NCBI RefSeq assembly: GCF_003352465.1
Contig: NZ_CP031153.1
Span: 4,240,001-4,304,000 of the forward strand
Direction of reading: 5' to 3'
Source: Kordia sp. SMS9
GTDB lineage: Bacteria > Bacteroidota > Bacteroidia > Flavobacteriales > Flavobacteriaceae
DNA length: 64,000 bases
In this document: in pieces, positions 27,887-36,998 of the stretch
Position numbering within the stretch: the first letter of the stretch is position 1
Layout of the letters: the number at the start of each line of letters is the position of its first letter
Notes under the pieces: model-generated
The model's database searches: none
What the model was told of the DNA's origin: nothing
The model's input: only the letters and a program-made list of their open reading frames with translations
Translations under genes and position numbers: made by a program

Positions 27887-28042
27887 ATGAAAAAAATACA
27901 CGTACATCTGTTAAAACTAAACAAAGTAGCGATTTCTAACGTTCAAGCTCGCCAAATTCAAGGTGGACTTCCTGTTCAAAACAATTACACGCGTGCCAAT
28001 TGTGAACGCTCTAGCCCTGCTTCCATTTGTCATTGTCGTTAA
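27887..28042 (+). CDS. GG-leader peptide, putative RiPP precursor
   Basis: 51 aa. The leader is MKKIHVHLLKLNKVAISNVQ, then ARQIQGG (double Gly at 26-27), then a 24-residue core with three Cys (ANCERSS, ICHCR) and several Ser/Thr. The motif L-x-L-x-K-x-x-(I/V)-x-x-(L/V) matches the other leader peptides in this window. It is followed by a strong terminator, so it is a single-gene unit. There is no modification gene nearby. The core resembles those of small Cys-rich or lanthionine-type peptides; actual modification is unknown. Confidence 0.72.
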   Translation: MKKIHVHLLKLNKVAISNVQARQIQGGLPVQNNYTRANCERSSPASICHCR

Positions 28043-28060
28043 TATTGACAGTTCTATTAA

Positions 28061-28093
28061 ACAAAAAATCCCAAGTTGCTTGGGATTTTTTGT
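28061..28093 (+). terminator. Terminator of the leader-peptide gene
   Basis: A 14-bp perfect stem ACAAAAAATCCCAA / TTGGGATTTTTTGT with a 5-nt loop. Confidence 0.92.
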
Positions 28094-28138
28094 TTGTGTA
28101 CCTCAGTCTTCTATAAATGAACCGAAGTCTGTATAAAA

Positions 28139-28234
28139 CTATTCAGCCCTAGAATCTCCAGTAGCGGAAGCAGTTACTTCTCCTCCTAAAATAAACTGAG
28201 GATTTTCAATTTCAAATTTTTTAGTTAATCCTAC
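28139..28234 (-). pseudogene. Possible relic of a GG-leader peptide gene (no start codon)
   Basis: A minus-strand frame reads LTKKFEIENPQFILGG then EVTASATGDSRAE and stops. The leader-like hydrophobic spacing and LGG junction resemble a peptide leader, but no ATG, GTG or TTG exists in frame upstream before a stop. A TATCTTTA sequence just upstream looks like a weak -7 element. The rest of the 460-bp gap (28043-28502) holds nothing else recognised. Confidence 0.3.
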
Positions 28235-28502
28235 TTAAAGATAACCGAAAAATGAAATGAAAACAACATGCATTGGTCTAAATTATGTAATTGACAGCTT
28301 TAAAGTGCCAAAAAACGAATTGCTCTCAAAAATTATAAAGCCTAGTAGTTTCTAGAATATTCAATTAATATTCAAAAAAAAATCTTTATCCCTAAGATAA
28401 AAGTTGAACCAATTTTTTAAAATATTTTCATATAATAACATTAAAAAAAACTTACATTTATAGGGGATTTTAATTAAAAACACTTTTTAATAATATTACC
28501 TT

Positions 28503-29201
28503 ATGGAGACCTTAAACTATATTATTCTTGGGGTGTGTACAATAATCGCAGGAATATTAACTGCATATTTTACTTACTATTATAAACGTAAAAATGAAAA
28601 ACGCAGACTCAAAAACATTACAACACTACATAATTTTGAAATAATTAATGATTCTACAGATGTTTTAAATACGAGACTATTGCCTATTATTGAAAGATTA
28701 TCTTTGGAAGGAGAAACAATAGAAATTAACAATATAGGACTCGATTTAGAAACGGTAATTCCATGGATTAATCAAAAAATAATTGCTTCCAAAAAAAATT
28801 TAATCGTTGAAATTAAATTAAAAACATTAATAATTGATGACAACAGTGAATTTATTAAGTCCATTATTAATGGTAAAAGTAATATTCAATCGTCAGTATT
28901 ACATGCATCAATGGATATAGCTCAAAAAATCATACAAGAAAATTATCATAATTTCACCCTCGAAATTAAAAAGTATTCTTCTCCTCCATTGATTCATGGA
29001 TTTATTATAAATAATGAACATTTATTTTTAGGTTTTACAGAAATTGTCAACAAAAAATTACACGGTGGCGTCTTTCCGTATCTTTATTTAAAAAAAGATA
29101 ATAGCTCTGATTTGAATAAGCACTATTTTAACTTTTTCAAAAGTTGGTTCGATTATTATTGGATGAACGCTGAATCAATGAACAATAACAAAAAATTATA
29201 A
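28503..29201 (+). CDS. Membrane-anchored protein, unknown, paired with a GDPD gene
   Basis: 232 aa. One N-terminal membrane helix (about 6-26) is followed by a basic YYKRKNEKRR stop-transfer and a cytoplasmic domain. The C-terminal half (PPLIHGFIINNEHLFLGFTE, then FPYLYLKKD) resembles the strand pattern of phospholipase-D-like or signal-sensing domains, but no HKD motif is present, so no function is given. It ends 4 bp before the GDPD gene; the two are one unit. Both are clearly more AT-rich than their flanks, a possible sign of acquisition. Confidence 0.65.
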   Translation: METLNYIILGVCTIIAGILTAYFTYYYKRKNEKRRLKNITTLHNFEIINDSTDVLNTRLLPIIERLSLEGETIEINNIGLDLETVIPWINQKIIASKKNLIVEIKLKTLIIDDNSEFIKSIINGKSNIQSSVLHASMDIAQKIIQENYHNFTLEIKKYSSPPLIHGFIINNEHLFLGFTEIVNKKLHGGVFPYLYLKKDNSSDLNKHYFNFFKSWFDYYWMNAESMNNNKKL

Positions 29202-29205
29202 ACGT

Positions 29206-29886
29206 ATGGAGATTATTGGGCATCGAGGTGCAGCAGGTGTTGAATTAGAGAATACAATAGAAAGTATAAAGGCAGCCATTGAAATTGGAGTCAAGTATAT
29301 TGAAATTGATGTAAGAGAAACTTTCGACAATCAATTAGTCGTATTTCATGATCCTTACCTCGAAAGAGTTTCGCATGAAAAAGGGTTTATTAAGGAAGTG
29401 ACTTATGAAAAATTACAAAAAATTAGGTTACATAATGGAAGTTCTATTCCACTTTTAGCAGAAATTCTTCCTTTAATAAAAAACAAGAATATCAAACTAA
29501 TTGTGGAAGCCAAAACAGATACGTCAGTCCTATTAGCAAAAGCTTTATTACTAAAAAAATTAGACTATACTCAATTTATAATTGGCTCCTTTTTTCATGA
29601 AAATATTAGAAAAATAAAAGAGGAAAATCCACGTATTCAAACTGCCATCATGTTAGAAGGAGTTCCTGTTTTATTTAGTGATTATTTGCAAAAAGTGAAT
29701 CCTGACTTTGTAGTTACCAGTATTGAAACGTTGAATGATAGTCTTGAAAAAGTCACAAAAAACCAAAAAAGAAAATTAATTTTTTACACCGTAAATACGG
29801 AAGTTGAAATGCAGATTGCTGCCAAAATGAAGCCATTTGGTATAATAACCAATTATCCAAACCTTTTTATTCAAAAAGAAAACTAG
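29206..29886 (+). CDS. Glycerophosphodiester phosphodiesterase family protein
   Basis: 226 aa, short for the family, without a signal peptide. The active site is complete: HRG (6-8), ENT (17-19), EID (33-35), and HDP (48-50), with a later ETLNDSLE/YTVNT barrel end. GDPDs hydrolyse glycerophosphodiesters to glycerol-3-phosphate and an alcohol. Translation is probably coupled to the membrane protein 4 bp upstream. That partner is unusual and may place the enzyme at the membrane. Confidence 0.88.
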   Translation: MEIIGHRGAAGVELENTIESIKAAIEIGVKYIEIDVRETFDNQLVVFHDPYLERVSHEKGFIKEVTYEKLQKIRLHNGSSIPLLAEILPLIKNKNIKLIVEAKTDTSVLLAKALLLKKLDYTQFIIGSFFHENIRKIKEENPRIQTAIMLEGVPVLFSDYLQKVNPDFVVTSIETLNDSLEKVTKNQKRKLIFYTVNTEVEMQIAAKMKPFGIITNYPNLFIQKEN

Positions 29887-29954
29887 AAATATCTTCAAAA
29901 AACAAACAGAATAATGTAAACAATTTTTCGTAGTTTTAAGCAAAACTACAACCC

Positions 29955-32327
29955 TTGAAAAAAGCTGCCAAAATCATCGGAATTGTGTTACTGATTATCC
30001 TCATTGCGGGATATATATTTTACAGAACCTTACTCCCAACCTACGACGGAAGTTTCGATATTGAACACATCCAAGAAGAAGTCACCATTCATTACGATAC
30101 GTATGGAATTCCACATATTTATGCACAAAACGAAGAAGACGCGTTTACCGCATTAGGTTTTGTACACGCACAAGATCGGTTGTGGCAAATGGAAGTCATT
30201 CGCAGAATTGCGCCTGCACGATTGTCCGAAGTATTTGGTGATGTCATGGTGGATACCGATCGTTTTTTTGCTGCCATTGGTATTGATGAAGCTTCGGAGA
30301 GAACCATGCAAACGATTGATAAAAACTCAAAAAGTTACCAATTAGCTCAAGCGTATATTGACGGAATTAATGAATTTGTAGAACACGGTGCAACTCCGGT
30401 TGAATTTTACCTTACGGGAATTGACAAAGCGGAATTTACCATCAAAGACATTCATAACATCTTTGGCTACATGGCATTCAGCTTTGCGATGGCACACAAA
30501 ACAGATCCGCTTCTCACAAGTATTCAACAAAAATTAGGCGATGCATATCTAAAAGATTTAGGCATGGAAATCAATCCCAATACAACACTTCTGCACAATT
30601 TCCCAAAGAAAGATACTGCCAAGGTTAAAAACACCTTAGTAACTGCCGTTGATAAAGCATTGAAACCCTTGCCAATTCCACAATTCATTGGAAGCAATAG
30701 TTGGATATTGGCACCACAAAAAACCGCGACAGGAAAAGTACTTTTTGCCAACGATCCGCATATCGGATTTGCACAACCTTCCGTTTGGTATGAAGCGCAT
30801 GTGCATACACCAACCTACGAAGCGTATGGTTACCACTTGGCAGGAACGCCATTTCCATTATTGGCACACAATCGCAAAATTGCGTATGGAATGACCATGT
30901 TTCAAAATGATGATGTTGATTTTTATTGGGAAGAGAACAATCCCGCGAACGCGAAACAATATAAAACGCCTACAGGTTACGTAGACTATGAAACTGTTAC
31001 CAAAACGATCAAAGTAAACGATGGTGATGATGTGACACTTACAGTGAAAAGAAGCAAACACGGACCAATTTTAAACGGAATCGCCAACGGAATTGACTTT
31101 GAACAACCTGTTGCCATGTCGTGGATTTATACACAACAAAAAAATGAATTGTTGGAAGCCTGTTATTTAATGTCGCACGCAAACAATCAGACAGAATTTG
31201 AAAAAAGTATTCCTAAAATTCATGCGCCAGGATTGAATATTATGTATGGCGATGCAGAAGATCATATTGGTTGGTATGCCGCAGGACAATTAATTGAACG
31301 ACCTGCTCATGTAAATCCAAAATTAATTTTAGATGGTGCTTCTGGAAAAGATGAACCAATTCGCTTGATGGATAGTTCCGAAAATCCGCGCGCGACCAAT
31401 CCTCCGTGGAATTATGTGTATTCTGCCAACAATCAGCCCGATAGCATCAACGGAAGTTTGTATCCAGGTTATTATTTACCCGAAAACAGAGCCAAACGCA
31501 TTGTGGAAATGGTGGAAGCCAACGATCAATTCACAAAAAAAGATATGATGAACATGTTGCTCGATGTCACGTCAAACGTACATGCAGCAGCCATTCAAGA
31601 AGTATTGAACGTACTTTCGGATGCTGATTTTTCTGCGAAAGAAAAAGAAGTCATCACAGCACTTCAACACTGGAATGGTGACAATCAATTAACGGATATT
31701 GCGCCAACAATATATCATAGGTTCATCTATCAATACCTAAAAAATACTTTTATTGACGAGTTGGGCAAAGAAACCTTAGACCAGCTTTTGAAAGCACATA
31801 TTTCCAAACGTTTTATAGCGCCACTGCTCTACCAAGAATCTATTTGGTATGATGATGTTGCTACAGAAACGAAAGAAACTCGCAGAGATATTCTAATAAA
31901 ATCATTTAAAGAAACGGTGGTTTTGTTGGAAACACAATTTGGTTCAGATATCAACAGTTGGACTTGGAATACAGTGCATACCGTAGAACATCCGCATCCT
32001 ATTGGACAAGTAGACATGTTGCGCCCATATTTTAATGTAGGTCCGTATGAAATTGGAGGAACTAGTGAAGTGATCAATAATTTAGGCTTTCATTATGATG
32101 AATCTGGGGAATACAAAGTCTATTTTGGACCTTCCACGCGCCGTGTGGTTGATTTTTCCGATATTGAAAACAGCATGAGTATTTTACCAACAGGGCAATC
32201 TGGAAATCCGTTTAGCGATCATTACGACGATCAAGCGGAAATGTATGTACAAGGAAAATTCCGAAAGATGCTGATGAACACAGAAGAAATTAAAAAAACA
32301 GCTAAAAACACGTTGATACTTAAATAA
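29955..32327 (+). CDS. Penicillin acylase family Ntn hydrolase, membrane-anchored
   Basis: 790 aa, starting at TTG 29955 (no ATG fits). An N-terminal signal/anchor (about 5-24) precedes the alpha chain with DTYGIPHIYAQN and FVHAQDRLWQMEVIRR. The beta chain begins at the self-cleavage site: FIGSNSW puts the Ntn nucleophile at S247, followed by NDPHIGF. All are hallmarks of penicillin G/acyl-homoserine-lactone acylases, which cleave amide bonds of penicillins, AHLs or lipopeptides in the periplasm. Substrate cannot be told from sequence. It stands alone. Confidence 0.92.
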   Translation: MKKAAKIIGIVLLIILIAGYIFYRTLLPTYDGSFDIEHIQEEVTIHYDTYGIPHIYAQNEEDAFTALGFVHAQDRLWQMEVIRRIAPARLSEVFGDVMVDTDRFFAAIGIDEASERTMQTIDKNSKSYQLAQAYIDGINEFVEHGATPVEFYLTGIDKAEFTIKDIHNIFGYMAFSFAMAHKTDPLLTSIQQKLGDAYLKDLGMEINPNTTLLHNFPKKDTAKVKNTLVTAVDKALKPLPIPQFIGSNSWILAPQKTATGKVLFANDPHIGFAQPSVWYEAHVHTPTYEAYGYHLAGTPFPLLAHNRKIAYGMTMFQNDDVDFYWEENNPANAKQYKTPTGYVDYETVTKTIKVNDGDDVTLTVKRSKHGPILNGIANGIDFEQPVAMSWIYTQQKNELLEACYLMSHANNQTEFEKSIPKIHAPGLNIMYGDAEDHIGWYAAGQLIERPAHVNPKLILDGASGKDEPIRLMDSSENPRATNPPWNYVYSANNQPDSINGSLYPGYYLPENRAKRIVEMVEANDQFTKKDMMNMLLDVTSNVHAAAIQEVLNVLSDADFSAKEKEVITALQHWNGDNQLTDIAPTIYHRFIYQYLKNTFIDELGKETLDQLLKAHISKRFIAPLLYQESIWYDDVATETKETRRDILIKSFKETVVLLETQFGSDINSWTWNTVHTVEHPHPIGQVDMLRPYFNVGPYEIGGTSEVINNLGFHYDESGEYKVYFGPSTRRVVDFSDIENSMSILPTGQSGNPFSDHYDDQAEMYVQGKFRKMLMNTEEIKKTAKNTLILK

Positions 32328-32698
32328 ATAATGTGAGTTCTATATAAAAAAATCAGTTTGATACTTTTCTTTTCCGCAGTGTAGCAGGTATTTTCCGTTA
32401 AAATTTTAAAGCCTTGGAAATCTAAGATTCATGAACTCCTTTATTTAAAAATATAAATGACATGAACTAACAGTGCACTTTCTTTTGTTGAAGCCTGTGC
32501 TGAACTCGATTCAGTATTCTTTGGGAAAGGAAAGACATCGAAGATTCACGAATTCCTATTTAATAAAATAGAAACCACATGAGCTAAAACGAAAATAGAA
32601 AATTTAATTTTAGTACTTTACATTAATCATAATTGAAACAACTAGAATTTATTTTGAATAAAACTTACGTAAAACGACACTAAATAGTCTAAAACTTT
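32328..32698. other. Intergenic with an imperfect direct repeat
   Basis: Two related segments of about 50 bp (about 32415-32470 and 32540-32590) share AAGATTCA(T/C)GAA and CCTTTATTTAAAA/CCTATTTAATAAAA blocks plus CATGA(A/G)CTAA. No gene is seen. Confidence 0.4.
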
Positions 32699-34078
32699 AT
32701 GAAATACAATTGCTCAAAAATTGTTCAGTCACAAAAAGACTTTTTTAAAACGCGACAAACACAAGATGTAAACTATCGAAAAAAAACGTTGAAAAAACTT
32801 TTGAAGGAAGTCAAAAAACGTGAACGTGATATTTGCGATGCTTTGTATGCCGATTTTAAGAAACCTGTCTTTGAAGCTGTCATTACTGAAACGAGCATTG
32901 TGATTTCTGAATTGAAATTAGCGATTAAAAAGCTACAATCTTGGTCAAAACCAAAGCGTGTCCTTCCGGCATTGCTCAATTTTCCTTCCAAAGATCGTAT
33001 TCATTCAGAACCGTACGGAACTACTTTGATTATTTCTCCGTGGAATTATCCGTATCAATTGGCGTTAGCTCCTTTAATTGGTGCTGTCGCGGCGGGAAAT
33101 ACCGTGGTGTTAAAACCTTCCGAACTCACACCGCATACGGCACAAATTTTAGAAGAAATAATCTCAGAAGTTTTTGATGAAAATCATGTAAAAGTTTTAC
33201 AAGGCGGCGTTTCTGTTGCAGAAGCACTGTTAGCCGAACGTTGGGATTATATTTTCTTTACAGGAAGCGTCCATGTTGGAAAAATTGTAGCCAAAGCTGC
33301 GGCACCACATTTGACACCTGTAACGCTAGAGTTAGGTGGAAAAAATCCGTGTATTGTAGATATTCACACCAATTTTCATCTGACTGCAAAGCGCATTGTG
33401 TGGGGAAAGTTTTTGAATGGAGGACAAACGTGTATTGCTCCTGATTATCTAATTGTACAAGCGCAAGCAAAGTTTGATTTTATAAAAATCTTAATCAAAG
33501 AAATTGAAGCGGCGTATGGGAAAAACCCGCAAGAATCACCCGATTATCCACGAATCGTTAATGAAAAGAATTTTCAGCGTTTAGCAAATTTGTTAAAAGA
33601 ACAAAAGATATTACACGGCGGAACGGTTGATGCAGATGATTTATACATTGCACCTACGTTATTGGACGAACCTGATTTTGACAGCGACGTGATGCGAGAT
33701 GAAATTTTCGGTCCTATTCTTCCGATTCAAGTATATAGTTCATTGGAAGATATTAGTACTATCATTGCTAGATATGAAAAACCGTTGTCGTTGTATGTGT
33801 TTTCAAAAGATAAAAAATTTGCCAATCGTATGATTGAGCGTCATTCATTTGGCGGCGGCGCTATCAATGATACCGTGACACATTTTGTAAACCACAGAAT
33901 GCCTTTTGGCGGCGTTGGACATAGCGGAATGGGCGCGTATCACGGAAAAGGTAGTTTTGATACGTTCTCACATAAAAAATCAATTACCCATAAAAAAACG
34001 TGGCTAGACATTCCAATGCGATATGCGCCTTACAGAGGAAAATTGAAGCTTCTAAAAACTTTTCTGAAATATTTTTAA
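32699..34078 (+). CDS. Aldehyde dehydrogenase (ALDH3-type)
   Basis: 459 aa, short class-3 ALDH length with a C-terminal membrane-type basic tail. It has the NAD-binding ISPWNYPYQL and FTGSVHVGK motifs, the catalytic LELGGKNP (E211) and GQTCIAPD (nucleophile C245), and the C-terminal NDTVTHFVNHRMPFGGVG segment. It oxidises fatty or aromatic aldehydes. All catalytic residues are present. A single gene, with no obvious partner. Confidence 0.93.
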   Translation: MKYNCSKIVQSQKDFFKTRQTQDVNYRKKTLKKLLKEVKKRERDICDALYADFKKPVFEAVITETSIVISELKLAIKKLQSWSKPKRVLPALLNFPSKDRIHSEPYGTTLIISPWNYPYQLALAPLIGAVAAGNTVVLKPSELTPHTAQILEEIISEVFDENHVKVLQGGVSVAEALLAERWDYIFFTGSVHVGKIVAKAAAPHLTPVTLELGGKNPCIVDIHTNFHLTAKRIVWGKFLNGGQTCIAPDYLIVQAQAKFDFIKILIKEIEAAYGKNPQESPDYPRIVNEKNFQRLANLLKEQKILHGGTVDADDLYIAPTLLDEPDFDSDVMRDEIFGPILPIQVYSSLEDISTIIARYEKPLSLYVFSKDKKFANRMIERHSFGGGAINDTVTHFVNHRMPFGGVGHSGMGAYHGKGSFDTFSHKKSITHKKTWLDIPMRYAPYRGKLKLLKTFLKYF

Positions 34079-34177
34079 TACATTTTCTGATACTTTTAGT
34101 GTAAAATTATGATTATAGCGAGGTCATTTTTATATATTGTAATTATATTTTAAGTTAAAATTTCATTCCACTACTTC

Positions 34178-35929
34178 ATGCGGCAATTACACCTGTTTTT
34201 ATGTTTTTTTCTTATATCGTACAGCACCGTGTTTGCGCAAGAAGCAAGTTTTCGTATTCCTGATAGTTTGACTGATAAAACAAACGCTGAATTGGTTTCT
34301 TCCATCAGAAAACATCGCTATTCCAAACCTCAAATTGCCAAAATATATACAGAAGTTTATCATAAGAAAGCAACTTCCGAAAAAAATCAAAAGTCAATCA
34401 TAGACAGTTATTTTTATTTTGCATTTCTTGCAGATGTACAGGGTAAATTTACCGAATCAGTTGGGTTAATCAACAAAGGAATTTCGAAAGCAACCACTGA
34501 AAAGGACAGTATTTTGATACGGTTTTACAATTTACGAGGGAAAGCGCATGGACAATATGGAAAATACGCTGACGCTGCGGCTGATTTTAATATGGCGCTT
34601 CAAATTTCTCAAAAATACCATGAAAGAAAAGGCGAAAACATTGCTAAGATCAATATTGCGCTTTTACAGATGGAGACCAAACAGTATCACGAATCTTTAA
34701 AAACATATCATGAAATGTTTCGCATCTCTGAAGATTCAACTTTGATCAGTGAAAATTCGAGAAATAGTATCATTATTGGAATATCTGATAATTTTTTAAG
34801 GACGAAACAGTTGGATTCTGCTCGTTTCTATTTAGATTTAGGATTGAAAGAAAGTGCCGCCAATAATGATGAAGAATCGTTAAGTTATCTGTATCCTTTT
34901 GATGCTTTATATTATTACCATAGAGGAGATATTCCGAAATCACTTGAAATATTAAAAAAAGCAAAAGAAGCTATTTTAAGCTTACAAGAACATGATACTA
35001 GAAACATACAAGTGTATTACTATATGGCACAATGTCATTTTGCTTTAAAGGAGTACAATGCAGCTATTCGTGATATTGAAAATGCTTTTGAGATTATTCG
35101 GCAAGAAAATGATAAAAAAGCGATCTCGGTTTCCGAAAAAGATCAGTTTATTCCCTACGAATATTTGTATATGCTTGAAACATTAATGTATTGTTATGAG
35201 AAACTAGGCGATGCGGAAAAAAGAGATGAATACTACACAAAATATTATCCGTTAAAATTAGAAAGTCTTGAAAAAGATGTCCGAATTCATCAATTAATTT
35301 TCAATTTTCAACAAGCTCCACAGATTGAATTCATCAAAAAAATGAGTCAAAAAGAAGGTGTTGCACAAAAAAAAGTAACGTATTTATATTATGTAGTTGC
35401 GCTATTATTGGTTGGAATCGTTGTTAGTTCTATTTTTTACAAAAGAAGAGAGCAACAAAAGCAAATTGCCTACAAAACGCTCATTGAAAAGGTTTCTGTC
35501 TTAGAGACTAAAAACGAGCATCGTGAAGAACCCAAAAGTGTGAGTGAAAAGAAAACTGTAAGTATTACAGATGAAAAAGCGCAAGCTATATTAAAAGGTT
35601 TGAAAAAGTTTGAAGCACAAGAATTGTATTTAGACTCAGGATGTAATTTGCGTTTCGTAGCCAAGAAAGTAAAAACAAACGCTACCTATTTATCAAAAAT
35701 CATCAATGCGCATAAAGAAATTAGTTTTAACGAATATATTAACAATCTTCGCATTCAATACACCTTGAAACGTTTGAAGTCTGATACGCTTTTTAGAGCC
35801 TATTCCATCAAGTCTATCTCGGAAGAAGTCGGTTATAAAAGTGCCGATTCGTTTACAAAACACTTCAAAAATCAAACGTCATTGTATCCTTCATATTACA
35901 TCAAAAAACTGAATCAAGAACACGTGTAA
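34178..35929 (+). CDS. Sensor-regulator: signal peptide, TPR repeats, TM helix and AraC-type HTH
   Basis: 583 aa. Signal-type N-terminus (1-20), extracytoplasmic tetratricopeptide-like helices (about 40-390), one membrane helix (about 404-422), a linker and a cytoplasmic AraC/XylS DNA-binding domain (about 480-575) with NEYINNLRIQYTLKRL and GYKSADSFTKHFK. This one-piece architecture is common in Flavobacteriia and lets an outside ligand control transcription directly. Its next downstream genes are two leader-peptide genes (36054 and 36617), which makes those peptides candidate targets or ligands. The ligand is not known. Confidence 0.88.
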   Translation: MRQLHLFLCFFLISYSTVFAQEASFRIPDSLTDKTNAELVSSIRKHRYSKPQIAKIYTEVYHKKATSEKNQKSIIDSYFYFAFLADVQGKFTESVGLINKGISKATTEKDSILIRFYNLRGKAHGQYGKYADAAADFNMALQISQKYHERKGENIAKINIALLQMETKQYHESLKTYHEMFRISEDSTLISENSRNSIIIGISDNFLRTKQLDSARFYLDLGLKESAANNDEESLSYLYPFDALYYYHRGDIPKSLEILKKAKEAILSLQEHDTRNIQVYYYMAQCHFALKEYNAAIRDIENAFEIIRQENDKKAISVSEKDQFIPYEYLYMLETLMYCYEKLGDAEKRDEYYTKYYPLKLESLEKDVRIHQLIFNFQQAPQIEFIKKMSQKEGVAQKKVTYLYYVVALLLVGIVVSSIFYKRREQQKQIAYKTLIEKVSVLETKNEHREEPKSVSEKKTVSITDEKAQAILKGLKKFEAQELYLDSGCNLRFVAKKVKTNATYLSKIINAHKEISFNEYINNLRIQYTLKRLKSDTLFRAYSIKSISEEVGYKSADSFTKHFKNQTSLYPSYYIKKLNQEHV

Positions 35930-36053
35930 ATACTGCCCTATTTTGTTTAGATTAGGGTGCTTTTTTTATGAAAACCGTTGAATCTACGGTAAGTTTGGGT
36001 ATTGACATGTTCGTCAAAAAAAAATTAAATCATAACACAAAAGAAATTACATT

Positions 36054-36242
36054 ATGAAGAAAATTTCAAGCAAACATTTACGATTAAATAAAATCAATGT
36101 GTCTAAGGTAAGTAGACTTATAGGAGGAAATCCAACAAAAAATCCTAACCAAACCGATGACTGTCCTGAGGATACGCAAGCTGATACCTGTACTACATCA
36201 AGGTATACGGTTGATTTTGCCAGCAATGCTACAACTTGTTAA
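36054..36242 (+). CDS. GG-leader peptide, putative RiPP precursor
   Basis: 62 aa. The leader MKKISSKHLRLNKINVSKVS matches the shared L-x-L-x-K-x-x-V-x-K-V pattern. The RLIGGNP junction puts the double Gly at 24-25. The core has three Cys and is rich in Thr, Asp and Asn (DDCPEDTQADTCTTSR, NATTC). A terminator follows at 36272. It sits 124 bp after the TPR/AraC-type regulator gene, in the same direction. No enzyme for modification is nearby. Confidence 0.72.
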   Translation: MKKISSKHLRLNKINVSKVSRLIGGNPTKNPNQTDDCPEDTQADTCTTSRYTVDFASNATTC

Positions 36243-36271
36243 GGCAAGCAACGCTACATTAAAATTATTTT

Positions 36272-36301
36272 AAAACCAGGGAACTTCATTTCTCTGGTTT
36301 T
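36272..36301 (+). terminator. Terminator of the 62-aa leader-peptide gene
   Basis: An 8-bp stem AAAACCAG / CTGGTTTT with a 14-nt loop and a T-run to 36305. The rest of the gap to 36616 shows nothing recognisable. Confidence 0.75.
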
Positions 36302-36616
36302 TTTATGCTTTGTAAACTTCGCTAGGCTTTCTAGATTCTAATACGCAAATCCAATTTTGTTTAATTTAGGGTAAAAATTACACCTTTAAAAACCTTCTCA
36401 CGCTACTATTTACAAGTACTTCAACATAATTTCAATTTTCCGAATCAATCTCTATATTCATTGCAAAATTTGAAGTCCTAATTCGTTTAATTTGGGTTTC
36501 TCTTCCTTTTTTTTCATAAAAAACACGCGTACTATTGTTCTCAGATCGATCAAGATGTGGGAATGCTTGACACATATAAAAACAAGCACATTATAGTAAC
36601 AGTTAAAATACTTATT

Positions 36617-36907
36617 ATGAAAAAAAAGAAAATTTCAGGATTATCATTACGTAAAAGAACCGTTTCTTCTTTGAAAGCTTCTAGTGTATCTGGAGGAACA
36701 GATACTAATTATGGTTGTTTTACATACGCGCCGCCATGTATGAGTTTTACAGAGCCACCAGAGGATTTAACCTTTATTTGTGTTCCACCACCAACAGGGA
36801 CAAATCCGCCTAACCAAACGCTTACTTGCAATCAGAGTTGTATTCCTCAAGACTGCAATGGCACAGGACCTGGACCAAGCGGACCAGGTACTACGGTTAC
36901 ACAATAG
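36617..36907 (+). CDS. GG-leader peptide with a long Pro/Cys-rich core
   Basis: 96 aa from ATG 36617; a frame beginning at 36557 is rejected, because the leader starts MKKKKISGLSLRKRTVSSLK. The junction is SVSGGTD (double Gly at 26-27). The ~70-residue core carries six Cys, many Pro and Gly, and ends in a GTGPGPSGPGTT repeat. It is longer than most RiPP cores and looks disordered. A strong terminator follows (36938). It lies 374 bp after the sister gene at 36054. Confidence 0.68.
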   Translation: MKKKKISGLSLRKRTVSSLKASSVSGGTDTNYGCFTYAPPCMSFTEPPEDLTFICVPPPTGTNPPNQTLTCNQSCIPQDCNGTGPGPSGPGTTVTQ

Positions 36908-36937
36908 GATATTGATCTTTAACTTAGATTCAACACG

Positions 36938-36967
36938 AAAGAGAATACTGTAATATGTATTCTCTTT
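36938..36967 (+). terminator. Terminator of the 96-aa leader-peptide gene
   Basis: An 11-bp perfect stem AAAGAGAATAC / GTATTCTCTTT with an 8-nt loop and T-run. Confidence 0.9.
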
Positions 36968-36998
36968 TTTGTTAGCGTTAAGATCGTTATGTTTGTAT

